A stretch of DNA of 64,000 bases from Apodemus sylvaticus (GCF_947179515.1 NC_067472.1:80045981-80109980); one strand, 5' to 3'; numbered from the stretch's first letter, positions 33,546 to 45,645 are shown. Numbers and translations are program-made. Notes: generated by a model from the letters alone, not told the origin.

Positions 33546-33589
33546 AAGATAATTAAAAATGTTTTTTCAAGAAAGATTGATTAGGTCGT

Positions 33590-33915
33590 TGTCTTAGCTA
33601 GGGTTTTACTGCTGTGAACAGACACCATGACTAAGGCACCTCTTATAAAGTACAATATTTAATTGGGGCTGGCTTACAGGTTCAGAGGTTCAGTTCATTA
33701 TCATCAAGGCAGGAGCATGGCAGCATCTGGGCAGGCATGGTGCAGGAGGAGCTAAGAGTTCTGCATCTTCATCTGGAGGCTGCTAGTAGGAGACTGACTT
33801 CCAGGCACCTAGGGTGAGGGTCTTAAATCCACACCCACAATGACACACCTACTCCAACAAGGCTACACCTCCTAATAGTGCCACTCCCTGGGTCAAGCAT
33901 ATACAAAACATCATA
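33590..33915 (-). mobile_element. ORR1-type MaLR solo LTR (complete)
   Basis: Reversed order: 'tgtcttagctagggttttac', 'gctgtgaacagacaccatga', 'ataaagtacaatatttaatt', 'cctactccaacaaggctaca', 'ctcctaatagtgccactccc', and an end at 'catatacaaaacatcata'. Both LTR termini are present and no internal sequence is attached. Confidence 0.88.
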
Positions 33916-34154
33916 GTAGTAAAAATGGCTTAATTTTTACAGCTTTATATAAGTTCTAGTTTCTCTACAATTGGTACTCAGAAGTTCAAGAATCAGAAAA
34001 AGACTAAAAAATGTAGATGGTGCATGTCCCATTGTAGCAGTGTTGACAGATCTGAGTCCCACTTCTCCTGCCCCAACCCCACTGATACCAGTCAATACAG
34101 CATGGAAGAGAGAGAGCCCAGTGAGGGATCAGAAAAAGGAAACTGAAAACACAC

Positions 34155-34345
34155 AGCACTTTGCAGATCCTCTTCCGAGGACTCTACACATATTACTCCC
34201 TTGATTATTTCTACAACTCCACAAGGAGGTAGTTGGCAGCTCCATTCTTCAGATAAGGAAACTGAGGCACAGAGAAACTATAAACTCCAGAGACTGCATG
34301 GCTATGAAGTGGCATGGCCTAGATGCAAACCTTGGCAATGTGACC
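34155..34345 (-). mobile_element. MIR SINE
   Basis: 'ctctacacatattactccct', 'tcttcagataaggaaactga' and 'ggcacagagaaactataaac' are a clear reversed MIR core. Confidence 0.75.
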
Positions 34346-35919
34346 AGACCTAGATCTGGATTGCCCTGCCACACAAACTCATTCCATCAGCCATACATGA
34401 GTGGCCCGAGGACGTTATCTGAAAATGTTAGATTTTGCAACTAGGAGAAACAGATGAAGTCCTTACTGAGTGTGTATTATTGATATAAACACAGCCATGA
34501 TAAAGACCCCAATGCCTCAGACCCATGGCAAAGTCTGTCCCAAGTATAGATGTTGATAGTGTATCTAGAAAGTACCAGCCTAGCTCCCTCCTCCCAGATG
34601 ACTTAGCTTGAGACTGCTCCTTACAGAGACCATGATACAGCACGGCACTTACTTCCCGGACATCCACACAGCACTGGAGATTGTAAGACATCTAGAGATA
34701 ACATAAGCTTACAATGTGTAGGTTGCACACAAATGTCAAATACAGCCTCGGCTTTCTCATATCCATGGGTCCCTGGAAGCACCTTCTGGAGAGACCATGT
34801 GTGACGGTAAGATACACAACCAATTCAATGGCCTCTGATCAGAACCACTCCTTTGGTTGGGGTAGCTGTCACCTATCAGATGAATAACAAATGAGTCGTA
34901 TGCCATCTGGCCATTGGCACCTTGCCCTCTTACTTACCTGTTTAGTCCATGGACACAGGCCAGGGTCCTTTTTTGTAACCATGAACTTACAATAAGGACC
35001 AGGGAAAGTGGTAGCCTGGAAGAGAGTCTTCTTGTGGCCAAAGTTGAGCTGGGCCTGGTGTTTATCTCTCTCAACTCTGCCCACCAGTAAGACAGGAAGG
35101 CCTGCTGAACACTATTCTACATATAGAGAATTTAAGCCTCAGGAGAATGAGAATGTGCCCAAAGGACGTCATGTAGGCACCTCTTTCTCAAGTGGCACAC
35201 CACATAACATGCTGGCACAGTCCTGTATTTGCTTGGGTACCTGAGGCATGTGGGCTGCACTCTGAGCCTAGACTTCTCACATATGAGAACAGCACTGCTG
35301 AGTTCAGTGAGTGGAGATGGACTCTCTGTGTGGAAGCTGCTGTCAACAACTATACCCATCTGTCAGCTCTATTGCTCCTGTCATAAAGTGACTATGTGGT
35401 CAGTGGCTGGCTCTTGCCTGCCCACTATATTTTCCCCAGTCTTCTGTGATGCTAAACTAATTTTCTTTTGGGAAATTATCCCTTTCTAACTATGTTAATA
35501 TGGGATTCTTCACCTGACTCTTGTGACCCAGCTGGTAGGTCTTAGTCTGGACACTAAACTTGGCTGACCTCCTGGTCCTTCTGTTAGAACTGCTGACAGT
35601 GAAGGAAGGCACTGTCAGAAAGGAGGGGGGCACCACTTTCTCAGGGCTACAAGTTAGGTACTGTTCCAAGTTCCCAGTTCCCTGTGAGGCTGCTGCAGCT
35701 TCCATCACCATCCTACACGTGAAACAACTAAGGCTCCATGCTGTTTACTACCCAGGCTCTGACTCTAGTCCCTGAACCACACTAACTGGCTTTATGCAGT
35801 AAGCCTGGGGTGGCTGGCAGCCACCTTATTACATCAGAGAATTGTCTGCATGAAGAGTGCATGGCCATGGGAAAAGGAGAAGTCCAGAGTCTAAATACTT
35901 GGATCCAGTTATACCTATT

Positions 35920-36372
35920 TGTGTTGGCTAGTTTTATAGCACCTTGACACAAGCTAGAGTCCTTTTGGGAAGAGGGAATCTCTCAACTGAGAAAATGTCC
36001 CAACTAGACTGGCCTGTGCTGCAAGGTTTTTGTTTGTTTTATTCTTTTTAATTTCTTTTAGTTATTTGCTATTTGTTTTGTTTGTGGTGGTGGTGGCGGT
36101 GGCAGTGGTGGTGGTGTTTGATATAGAAGGGCCTAGTCTATAATAGGTATACCACCCCTGGGCACCATAAAAAAGCAGGCTGGGCAAGCTATGGAAGCAA
36201 GGCAGAAAGCGCATTCCTCCATGACCTCTGCATCAGTTCCTGCCACCTCTAGGTTCCTGCCCTGACTGCCTTCAATAATGAACTGTGAGATGTAAGAGTA
36301 AGGGAAATAAACCCTCTCCACCCCAAGTTGCTTTTCGTCATAGTGTTTCCTCACAGAAACAGAAACAATAAT
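35920..36372 (+). mobile_element. Rodent LTR-like (MaLR-type) repeat with internal (GTG)n
   Basis: 'tgtgttggctagttttatag', 'ttgacacaagctagagtcct', 'caactgagaaaatgtccca', 'cacccctgggcaccataaaa', 'atgaactgtgagatgtaaga' and 'ccaagttgcttttcgtcata' follow an abundant rodent interspersed repeat. A GTG-rich tract (36084-36117) interrupts it. The exact subfamily is not assigned. Confidence 0.7.
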
Positions 36373-37251
36373 GCAGGCACTGATGTTGCTTACCTCTGAA
36401 GTTTTCAGCAATATGATGCTACAATTTCCCCTTTTAAGATGAAGCTAGGAGAGGACTTCTATTGCTTCTGCAGTGCCCCAGTCCATAGACTGTGGATCCT
36501 AGTAAAGCTGAGGCCACTGGCTTTTGCCAGACCTAGATGACCAGACAGCTAGCAACACAGAGGGGAGGGGCAGTGCTGCCATGTCGGTGGCAGCAGGAAT
36601 GGGCTGCTGTGGCTGCTGCCCAGCCTGCAGCAGGGTTTCTTGCACCCTGAAAACATCATTCCTGAGACACTTGCAGGTCCCACCCTTCTTTAGATGATGC
36701 CATTCCCTTTTCTAATTCCATTCTATATTCCACACATGGCTTTTTCTTTCCCACGTGGAGGGAGGAGGCAAGCGTTAAAGGCAATTTCATGCCTCAGATA
36801 GGAGGATAGAGGAGACTTTGATGATGTTCTGTACAAGGGCACATTGCCTATCCAAAACAGCTTCTTTCTGTTCAGAAATTGCAGCTCTCTGAGGAGTTTT
36901 TTCCTAGAGTTTAATCTTGTGCTGGAAGCTAAGCTGATACCAGAAAGGTTTTAGACATGTCAATCTTCTTCCCGGCATTTTATCAGAAATTGATTCTTTT
37001 TACTGTTTGGCATGAGTCTTGGCCTTGCCCTTGTTAAACTGGGGTTTTGAAGGCTGGGTTTGAAGACATATCTCCTGTAGCTCCCAGGGGTCTCAGGGCA
37101 GTTGGGGATTCAAAAGTAAGGAAAGTCCTACAGGAAGGATTATGGCTGCCCTCTGATAGCATTACATGGTAACAAACACTAGACTTGTCTGTGTTCAGCA
37201 GTTTCCTGAAAACATTTCTACTCTGTCTCTTGGCTTTGAAACAATTTTTTG

Positions 37252-37252
37252 C

Positions 37253-37301
<49 letters not shown>

Positions 37302-37344
37302 ATCTATTTTATCTAATCTATCTATCTATCTATCTATCTATCTA

Positions 37345-37379
<35 letters not shown>

Positions 37380-37412
37380 TGTGTGTGAGTAGTAGTAGTA
37401 GTAGTAGTAGTA
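37252..37412. repeat. Compound microsatellite (CTAT)n-(GT)n-(AGT)n
   Basis: About 22 CTAT-type units with one AATCTATTTT interruption, then about 17 GT units with one TT break, then eight AGT units. All three lie in one 160-bp block. Confidence 0.96.
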
Positions 37413-37522
37413 GGTCACAGGATAACTTGTGGTATCTCTCTACCATATGGGTCCCAGAGATTGAAGTCAGGTCATCAAGACTGGTCATGAGTGCCTTTAC
37501 CCATCTGGTCAGCCAGGCCTCT
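37413..37522 (-). mobile_element. SINE fragment (B2/B3-related)
   Basis: 'catatgggtcccagagattg', 'aagtcaggtcatcaagactg' and 'tgcctttacccatctggtca' match the reversed tRNA-like head of the element type at 12626-12800. The microsatellites occupy its tail side. Confidence 0.65.
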
Positions 37523-37599
37523 TGGCTTTAAAGGCATTTGTCTTCCACATATACTCCTTTGCCTCTACAAGCCCTAAATTATAATCTTCAATATCTATG

Positions 37600-37735
37600 G
37601 AGTTCCTGGGATGTATAATACACCTACAGAATACTTACCGCAACCCTATGGCACCAGTTCTGAATTACCCCCACCCTTGAGAGGACGATGTGGAGTCGCA
37701 GAGACTGAGCCACCTGAATGAGACTGAGCCTAGGA
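37600..37735 (-). mobile_element. MIR SINE fragment
   Basis: 'cagaatacttaccgcaaccc' and 'tggagtcgcagagactgagc' resemble the reversed MIR order. Weak. Confidence 0.4.
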
Positions 37736-38074
37736 ACTGGAGTTGCTCGCTGCAGTGGTCACAGGCTTCCTACCTTGCTGCATAACTTGCTTGCCCAGTT
37801 TTAAAGTCCCAAGGTACCACTGCTAGTAGCCAGTCAGCCAATTTCTCAAAGCCTACAGAGACCAAGACCTCATGGCATAGAAAGGCAGACAATGCTAATT
37901 TCACCCTGGGAAAGCATTTGGCAGTTGAATCCAAAATGGATTTCATTCTTCTCTGCCCAGAAATCTGAACTAAAAGGTTTCATTCCCATAAAAGCGCACA
38001 TTTGGAGAGCTGACTGCCACAGCTCTAGTGCCTCAGCATGCACTCTCCTGTCCTTCTTAAGTGCTTTCTTCTTC

Positions 38075-38195
38075 CTCCTCCTCCTCCTCTTTCTTTCTCC
38101 TCCTCCTCTTTTACTTCTTTTTACACTATTGATCAAACCTAGAGTTTTGTACATGCTAAACAAGCACTCTATCTACCACTGAGCCCAAACATGTT
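38075..38195 (-). mobile_element. (TCC)n tract plus reversed ID-like SINE
   Basis: CTCCTC-rich sequence (38073-38110) is followed by 'gatcaaacctagagttttgt' and 'gcactctatctaccactgag', a reversed ID head. The TCC run lies at its tail. Confidence 0.65.
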
Positions 38196-39329
38196 CTTTT
38201 TCTTCAAAGACAAGATTATAGGAGGGATGGCTCAGTTACCAGAAGGCCAAGCTACAAGGACACTGAGACTTACATCAGAGAAGGAAGAAGGCTGTGTGTG
38301 CTGCTGGATGGTTAGTATCACTGAAAACCTACAAGAATCACCACTCTCACTGAGCTAAGAGCTAAATGGCTCTCAAATTTGAGTATCTAGACACACCTGC
38401 AAGTCCTTCTCAGACAAACTTCCCTGCTGCCACCAGATGAGGAGCCTGGGGAAGCCTGGAGTGGCCCATATGATGCAAGCACTGTTGCCAAAGCCTGCCA
38501 CCTTTGATTCCGGCCAGCACTCTAGAGATGGTCAGCAGCCAACATCTCTGCCCTTCAAGTACTATTAGCAGATGACTGGGAACACTGCTTTCACTGATTC
38601 TAGTTTAAGGACTTCACCTTGGGCTGCTTTTGTACATGTGTAGGAAATTTCTGCTTTAGATTATCTCTTAACGTATTTTTACTGTAGTAAGAGCCATTAA
38701 TAGCCTAGACAGTCACTACTGGGAACTAGTAGTACACTCACGGCATTTCTTATACCCAAATCCAATCTGAGCTAACACATAATGTGCAGACTGCATTTAC
38801 CCTACTTGGTATGTTATTCATGCTTCCCTATGCATATGTGAATGTGCTGTATCACAGGGTATTTCTACAGGACCTACTGGGACACCATTCCTTTCCAGAT
38901 GTAAGAAAATGAAACACATTTATCTCCAAAGTTTCAAATAAAGGATGATGTTCTGGTACATCTGTGGTGACACAGAAAGACGCCATAAAAAGAACAAAGG
39001 CAGTCCATGTGTTCTGCCACAGGAGTCTTCCAAGATGGGTTAGGTGTAAGAAGAAAGGAGAGAGACTGGGTGGGGAAGGAGAGCGAGACCGCTGGAGTTG
39101 GGACTTAGTGAAGATGCTGGAGGTCATGGGAATGGTCAATAGCACCACAATTTAATAAAAGAAAGACATTCCTCATTTATGGACCATTACCTGGAAATGT
39201 AACCTAAAATGAACCCTTTCCTCCTCTAAAAACAGCACAACAGGAGGAGAAATCAGACTATATCACATACTATCATGCTACCACAAACGAGCTATTTGGG
39301 TTTCTTTACTGTACCCATTTTCACTAGGG

Positions 39330-39620
39330 AAACAGTTCAATTAATTAGTATAGAGCTTGCCTTGAAAGCCCAAGGACCTGAGTTCAATCCCTAGAACCTG
39401 ATTTTAAAAAAAAAATTAGACAGCCAGGTGTGGTAGCACAGATTTGCAATCTCAGTGCTGGGCAGGTGACAGGCAGCTATCTGGTACTCTCTGGCTGAAT
39501 TGGTGGAATCCAGAACAATGGGAAACTGTCTCAAAAAAAAAAAAAAAAAAGATGGCCAGAAGCTCAGGAGCATGACTCATGACACGCAAGCACATGCTCA
39601 CAAATGTACACATAGTACCC
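39330..39620 (+). mobile_element. B4-type composite SINE
   Basis: 'cccaaggacctgagttcaat' then an A-run, 'gccaggtgtggtagcacaga' (B1-like), 'aatgggaaactgtctcaaaa' with a second A-run, and 'caagcacatgctcacaaatg'; the ordered parts of a B4. Confidence 0.75.
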
Positions 39621-39767
39621 ATCTGCACACGAAAACCAAGGAGAGAGAGTAGGAGGGTGGAAATACCTATGGCTACTAGCTGGAAGGACACATAAGTGGT
39701 TTTGTCTTGGAAAGGAAACTGAGGACTGCTATCAGGAACATAGCTAACCTTCAACTATTTCTTTTTT

Positions 39768-39845
39768 ATTGCTGTGTTGTAGACAGAACTTAGGACCTCA
39801 GGCATATTAGCTAAGTGCTCTGCAATACGGCCACATTCCCAGCCC
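39768..39845 (-). mobile_element. ID-like SINE fragment
   Basis: 'acagaacttaggacctcagg' and 'taagtgctctgcaatacggc' followed by 'attcccagcccc' match a reversed ID head. Confidence 0.6.
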
Positions 39846-41284
39846 CTTCTTCCAAATATCCTCAGCATTGATTGGAAGGCTGGTCCTACTCCCTGGCCTC
39901 TGAATGGGGCTCCTAGATAGGAAGAGTGTGTGAGAGCAACGAGTGGGAGTAGGAGCCTACCCTTGGTGGCACACTAACATGACAGAGGGGGCTAGTTCCT
40001 GAAATCCAGGTATCTTCTGCTTTGCCTGAGAAAAGAGCCTTCTTTAACCCTGTACCCAGAGGAATAGGGTGTAAGAGTGTGCATGCATGTAGAAGCAGGC
40101 AAGCTTAAGGCTTCTAAATGGGACAGCTAAATGGCTTTTACAGTCCTTTACAAAGTGAGCTCACAGATGAGTGGTTTTTAGAATCTCCAATCAACTGCAA
40201 AAGATGGCAGTCCATTATTACAAGAGGTTCATGGAGTGGTTAAGAGCAGAAGCCCAGGAGGTAACCTAAATAGGGCTCACTTACCTGGGGACACCCATCC
40301 AAGAAGTAGGAAGGCTGGAGTTCACCTAAAGCCTAGCCTGAGCCAGGAGGACCCCTGGAGGAAGAAGGGTAACTGGGTTTTCTCTCTGTTGACATGTACA
40401 CAGTAGACAGCCAAATATTCGTGGGACTCTATGGAGCAAATGCCACTGCAATTGAACTAGGTAGCTACACTGCAAACTAGCTCTCCCTGGAGAACAGTGT
40501 CAAAGTGAGAGGGCTCAGTGCCAGAGGTCTCTGCTCTGGAACCTACACTACGGCCTTCAATGCACACAGAGGCTCTAACTCACAGAGCTGCAGGGGATCC
40601 CATGCAGCAAGAGGACATGTCCCCCAGCACCATGTGCCCTGGTTAGCAGTGTGCACACTGAGAGATGGGAGGGTTAGGTTAGATGGTGAATAAAATTCAG
40701 TCTCTCCTCTGGGATTTTCTCTCACTTTTTTCTTAAGCACTATATGACAAATTTGCTTCCTAATGATTTTTGAGTAAACTACAATGGCCACAATTTCAAA
40801 ATCATTAATAATTCATGAGCAGAGACCATAAACACTACATAATCTCTACAGGCAGGAACCATGAATACTTGTTAGAGGCAAGGCCAAGAATATTTTTACC
40901 AACTGAACTGAAAGCAATTGCTGTTGCAAAGCAACCGTCAAGGGACAGTTCAGAGCCAACTGTGCCCTTTCCAGTACCTCGGCTCAGCCTGCTCTAGCAG
41001 GCAGCCCTTTCTTCCTCTGGAACCTAGCAGTTGAATATGTGTCCTTCTGTGCTGCCCATCAGTCTCTGTCTGGACCTGTCTCTGTGGTAGCTGGAGTCAG
41101 TGGTGGCTGAGGGACTGGGTGCCAGGCAGGCTGTGAACAGTCCACAGGGAACCCATGATCAGCTGCCTCACACTCTGAAAAACCATTCTCATCCTCAGCT
41201 GCATGTGTGCACTGCTAGCAGTTAACAAATTCAGATGTCTGGATCCGCACCCAGAGCAGAAGAGCTAAAAACTGCCAGTTAGGC

Positions 41285-41713
41285 CATGACACAACCCTGT
41301 AATCCCAGGACTCTGGAAGCAGAAGTGAGAAGATCACAGGTTCAAAGGCTGGAGAGATGGCTCGGTGAATAAATTATTTCCTCACAAGTGGGAGGACATA
41401 ATTCAGATTACCCAGAACCAACACAAAAACCTGGCAGGAGTGGCAACCACCTATAAAATCCCAGTACCTGGGAGGCAGAGACAGAGGATCCCTGGAGCAA
41501 ACTGGCTAGCCAGACTAGATGGACTAGACGAACGTGGAGTTTAGGGAGAGACCCTGTCGTTATAAAATGAAGAACAACAATAATCAAGTAACGCACTTGA
41601 CTTTAAGTTTGGGCCTCCACACACTTGCATATACTCACCCATATACATACCATACATATACACAGGAAAAGAGGGGAAACAGGAGAAAAGGGGGGAGACA
41701 GACAGACAGACAG
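41285..41713 (+). mobile_element. B1-like fragment plus B4-type SINE with (GACA)n
   Basis: 41285-41345 ('cctgtaatcccaggactctg') is a B1-like piece. 41346-41670 is a B4 ('aaaggctggagagatggctc', 'cctataaaatcccagtacct', 'gagagaccctgtcgttataa'). A short (GACA)4 lies at 41697-41713. Confidence 0.75.
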
Positions 41714-42624
41714 AATGACCTGTAGTAGGGCATAAGTCACACAGCACTACTTTGGGCTAAAGGGGACCTGGCAAGCTCAGTGGGACCCACACACAGCCCT
41801 CACTGTGCCAGCCCATGACCCCACATAGGCACAGTCCCCATCCGACCCAGGGGGAAACTACATTCTCACCCTCTGGGGATAGAATAGCCCACAGAAAAGG
41901 AACAGGACAAGTGTCCCCAGCTGCTTGTTCCAACCAACCTTGACAAAGAGACAGCGTGTCTTTTCCTTACCTTTCATGGTGACATGGCTTAATCTATGGC
42001 TGGCCATCTGCATAAGGCACACAGTGCTACCAAGTAGTGATGGGAGGCTACAGAAAAGCAGGGTAGGAGAGGGCAAGGTCAGGGGATCAGGGAGTCCCCT
42101 AAGTCAGCAATGTGCGATTAGTGTAGTTCTCTGATTTTCTAGCCAGTTGAAACAGTCAGCCAGTAGCCCTTCTTCACAGGGCCTAAAGCCAACTTAAATA
42201 TCTTTAGAATTAAACCTGGGCATTGAGATAAACAGCTTCCTGTTTCGTTTTTCACTTCAAGCACTTTTTAGCAGAGAAATGATCTGAAATTCTCTCAGGC
42301 AATTGGCACAATGGAGATGCTGAGAAAGTGGCAATTAGGAGGTTCTGTTGCTAAGAGAGGGCAGAGGAGGAAAGAATACAAGCTCGACTTATTCCTTACA
42401 TCCCACCCTCTCTCAGGAACATGGGACTTGATCAAAGAGCCCCGTGGAAACATATGGTCCTCATGCCGCTTCCACCCACCTAGGCTCTAAAGGTCTTCTG
42501 TTTTCTTTAATCATGTCTCTCTGACTTTGACCGTGTTGTTTCCTTGAACTAAATAACTCCTACTCATTCTTTAAGCGGCAGCCTGTCTATCACCTTTTCT
42601 GCAAAGTCTTCTTTCATGTTTCCT

Positions 42625-42720
42625 TAGACAAGGTCTTGCTATACATGCTAGGCCGAACTTGAACTTCAAGTCATCCTTCCTTGGCTTTTCAAGAGTGGAA
42701 ATTTTAGGCCTATCCACACA
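42625..42720 (-). mobile_element. B1-like SINE fragment
   Basis: 'agacaaggtcttgctataca' and 'aacttgaacttcaagtcatc' match a diverged reversed B1. Confidence 0.6.
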
Positions 42721-42794
42721 GCTCTTGAAAAGTCCATCTTTTTTTCTTCTTTCCTCTATTTCTTCCTTCCTCTCTCCCTTCCTTCCAATTAATT

Positions 42795-42998
42795 TTATTT
42801 CTAATTGTGTTTATGTGTGTGCCTGTGTGGGTATGTGCATGTTAGTGCAAACATCTGGGGAAGCCAGGGAAGAGTGTCAGCTCTGCAGCTGGAGTTGCAG
42901 GTGGTTGTAAAGCACTTGTGTAGATGCTGGGAGCCCAACTCTAGTTCTTTGGAAGATCAATGCATTCAATTAACTGCTGATGCCATCAAGCCCAGCAA
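42795..42998 (-). mobile_element. B3 SINE
   Basis: 'gtgtttatgtgtgtgcctgt', 'ctgcagctggagttgcaggt' and 'tagatgctgggagcccaact' through 'tgatgccatcaagccc' form a reversed, diverged B3. Confidence 0.75.
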
Positions 42999-43263
42999 GC
43001 TTCTTGACACTTCAGATAGGGTTGGGGGAGCCCTGTGAGCCCACGTTCTCTGCCTATGATAGTTTCTCCCACTGCAGTGCAATGGTCTAGGGGCACTTGT
43101 CTTCCACATATAGCAGCAGCTGTCACACACCATTCCTCAGTCCCACTGAGATCCTGAGCTTTCAAGAATTGCCAAGTACTATGCAGGAGCGAGTCCTTGG
43201 GCTCAGTTAGGGTCACAAAGGTTAGGGTCACAATCAAAAAGATAAGAAGTAAGACCTGGTCCT

Positions 43264-43360
43264 AGTTGTGGTGGCACACACCTGTAATTCCAGAACTTAA
43301 GAGGAAGAGGAGGGTCTCTAGTACAAGGTCAGCCTGGGCTATATTGCAAGTTCTAGACTA
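43264..43360 (+). mobile_element. B1 SINE (diverged)
   Basis: 'gttgtggtggcacacacctg', 'taattccagaacttaagagg' and 'ggtcagcctgggctatattg' in B1 order. Confidence 0.75.
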
Positions 43361-43987
43361 TTTAACTATTTGGGTTGAGAGCTCTTGTCTTGGGGAGAGA
43401 GGGGCAGCCAATCCCCCCATCCTGTTCCCTCTGTTTATTTTCCCCACTCTTAAACCTGGCCTGCCCCATGGCTTGCTTTGAAGCTCCTAGACCCAGCTGA
43501 GCTTGAAAAACAACCTTTTATTCTTAGAAGAAGTGTCAGAAGTGACCCGTACCCTTTGGAAACCCAAGACTCAGGAGTTCTTGCAGCTGGCACTCCATCC
43601 TTAGACCCTGGAAATTCCATGTGAGCAAACCTTATTGTTTGCAGAAAGAGACAGCATGTGGAGTGTGAGGCACCTTGCCTGGCACACAGCAAGCTCTGCA
43701 GACGCAACTGAGCCCTAGTTGAGAGCAGAAGAGCCTGAACTATAAGCAAGAACCCAAAAGAAGGCCAGGTTGCTGACCACGGACTCAGGAACTAAATGTA
43801 CAGCTGTTGTTCTAAGTGGCTAAAATCTGGAGTGAGTGTCACAGCAAGCCAGCTGATGTGCTCCACAAAAGATCATTGTTACAAGTGACAATGGGTTGAC
43901 AAGTCCAGCAGCCAGCTCTCACTTGGCCCAGGACTCCCAGAGCGCCTGTTTACACCAGGCTCTTGCAAACAGCAGTGGGTGTCTTAC

Positions 43988-44043
43988 CTCCTTCCTCTCC
44001 TGAGAGCAGGACCGGCTTCTCTCCACCTTCCGCAGGGCCTGAC
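43988..44043 (-). CDS. Katnip: Katnip coding exon 2 (numbering provisional)
   Basis: A 56-nt minus-strand exon between acceptor 'gaactgctacag' (its pyrimidine tract is interrupted by purines) and strong donor 'AAGGAG|gtaagac'. The first two bases (GT) need one base from an upstream exon, which would give Gly if that base is G. It then reads 18 codons, QALRKVERSRSCSQERKE, ending in phase 0 to join GYSKDMV in exon 3. From memory human KATNIP begins MDGQTLRKAERSWSCSREKK, so this exon carries residues just after the initiator and exon 1 should supply only Met, Asp and one base. The segment is basic and Ser-rich. Confidence rests on frame continuity and remembered homology. Confidence 0.85.
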
Positions 44044-44089
44044 CTGTAGCAGTTCAAAAGCAGAAGCAGAGATTAAGGCTGCTTGGGAA

Positions 44090-44660
44090 CAACTAGTTTA
44101 TCACTGCAAAAGCTTTTTATTTGCAAACTGAAAAGACAGGACCAATCATAATGAGATGATTCTAAGAAAACGCAGCCTGTTATTATAATAGGAAAATGGC
44201 ACACTTTTGAAATGGACCAACGGCAAGGAAAATGGTAATTCACACACAGTATTTGACTATAATGAACAAAGCCCCAGCCCTTTAATCTGGGCCATTATCT
44301 GCACTCTGAAAGGGCCAAGGGACTGTAGTTTTCCCTGTCGAATTACATTTCTATTAAATTGTTTGGAATTACATAAAACACCTTCCATAAAAATGCCTTC
44401 TGCCATACGCATAGCCATAAACTTAGGTGGGTGCATTCTGAGGGCTGCACCAAGCCGGGACTCACAGCTCAGGTGATGTGCCAAAGTGAATTAGCGGTAA
44501 TCACATGCGCTTCACATAATGGGCAATTTGGGAGAAAATCGTTGCTTTTCTCAGAACGCCTTAGACTAGCATTTGAAGGTATGTGTAAATTCAGGAGGCA
44601 TCATATCCTGCAGATGTGTCCTTCCAAAAGCATGTTTTCTCACCTATGATGGGAGTGTCC
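44090..44660. promoter_or_regulatory. Candidate conserved intronic enhancer next to exon 2
   Basis: About 570 bp free of recognisable repeats directly upstream of exon 2. It has many TAAT-type and related motifs ('ccaatcataatgagatgat', 'gtttggaattacataaaac', 'gaattagcggtaatcaca') and scattered CpGs. An unusually long repeat-free block in a SINE-dense intron suggests constraint. Function is inferred only. Confidence 0.3.
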
Positions 44661-45059
44661 ACTAGAAAAGCTGTTAACAGACTGCTTTTGTATTAAAATC
44701 TAAAACAGAAAGATACTGTATGTTGTTAGTGTACCTACCAAACTGCCCCACTTGACTCCCAAGTGGCTATGATTGCCACAACCACATGTCCTATCGGATA
44801 AGAGAGCTCAGAAGGCAGAACCAAAAAGGCACAGTAGCAGAGAAAAAGATGGGATCCAAGTCTCATCTAATAGTTAAATTTTTTTATGTTATCTGCTTCT
44901 AAAGTTGGGTCCTGAATGTCCATATGGCATCTTCGAGCTTTTAGGAGCAGGACCCAAGTGTAGGAAGTAGGGGCTTGGCCTTTGCACGTTACATGCACAC
45001 CTGGTTCTGGCCCCCGACCCCCCCTTCTCTGCCTCCTGGCACATACATGGTATGGGACT

Positions 45060-45225
45060 AGGCAAGGTTCCTTGGGAGAATACAGCTAGACAAAGCAAGT
45101 TCTGTTTCCATGCCTCCTCTGACACACTGAACCTCAAAACTGTAAGCCAAAATTAAACCTTTCCTTTCGTAAGTTGTTGCTTTTAAGTATTTTGTTCCAG
45201 TAACAAGAAAAGCAATTGAGATGGT
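45060..45225 (+). mobile_element. MaLR-like LTR 3' fragment
   Basis: 'aaaactgtaagccaaaatta', 'aacctttcctttcgtaagtt' and 'cagtaacaagaaaagcaatt' resemble the poly(A)-site and 3' end of a MaLR-type LTR. The 5' limit is unclear. Confidence 0.5.
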
Positions 45226-45535
45226 ATGTGTTGAAGCCTTGGCCCCAGCTGATGTGGCTACTGGAAGGTAGCAACATTTTGAAGGTAGGTCCCTGTGCAG
45301 GGACATTAGGTCTTGTTGGGAACCCAGCCCTTTCTCCTCTTTCTTTGCTTCCTGGCCACCATGAAGTGAACAGCCCCCTCCAAATGTTCCCACCAAGTTG
45401 TTCCTACCACAGGCCCCAAAAAATGGACCAAGAGACTGTGAGTGCAAACAGACATTTCCTCTTATAATCAGTATTATAATCAGTACTGATATCCTCAAGT
45501 ATTTGTTACAGTAACAGAGACCTGGCAACACATCA
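45226..45535 (+). mobile_element. Second MaLR-like LTR, immediately adjacent
   Basis: 'tgtgttgaagccttggcccc', 'cattaggtcttgttgggaac', 'caagagactgtgagtgcaaa' and 'atttgttacagtaacagaga' follow a MaLR-like order. With 45060-45225 it makes a head-to-tail pair, or one LTR inserted next to another. Confidence 0.5.
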
Positions 45536-45645
45536 GCTCTGTTCACAATGACCCCTCATATAACCTTTTGTCCTTTCCTCTTTTCACAGTTCAAAGGTCT
45601 AGACCCCTGGGTAACCATGAACATAGATAGTAGCCCGTGCTCCAG

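Larger units (their letters stand above)
16165..43987 (-). other. Katnip: Katnip intron 2
   Basis: A 27,823-bp intron from donor 'gtaagac' at 43987 to acceptor 'cctttcag' ending at 16165. It is packed with SINEs, MaLR LTRs and microsatellites, with no internal exon I could support. I see nothing recognisable in 17000-18220, 20360-21260, 21705-23280, 23525-24600, 25195-25610, 26390-27640, 27765-28340, 28750-29240, 29895-31205, 32525-32905, 34350-35915, 36375-37250, 38200-39325, 39850-41280, 41715-42620, 43000-43260 and 43365-43985. Two of these hold old MIR-like fragments too weak to call (near 17900-18000 and 35610-35720). Confidence 0.8.

Noticed and set aside
45058..45546. 162-residue minus-strand frame
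   Set aside because: Runs antisense through the two MaLR-like LTR segments; repeat-derived.
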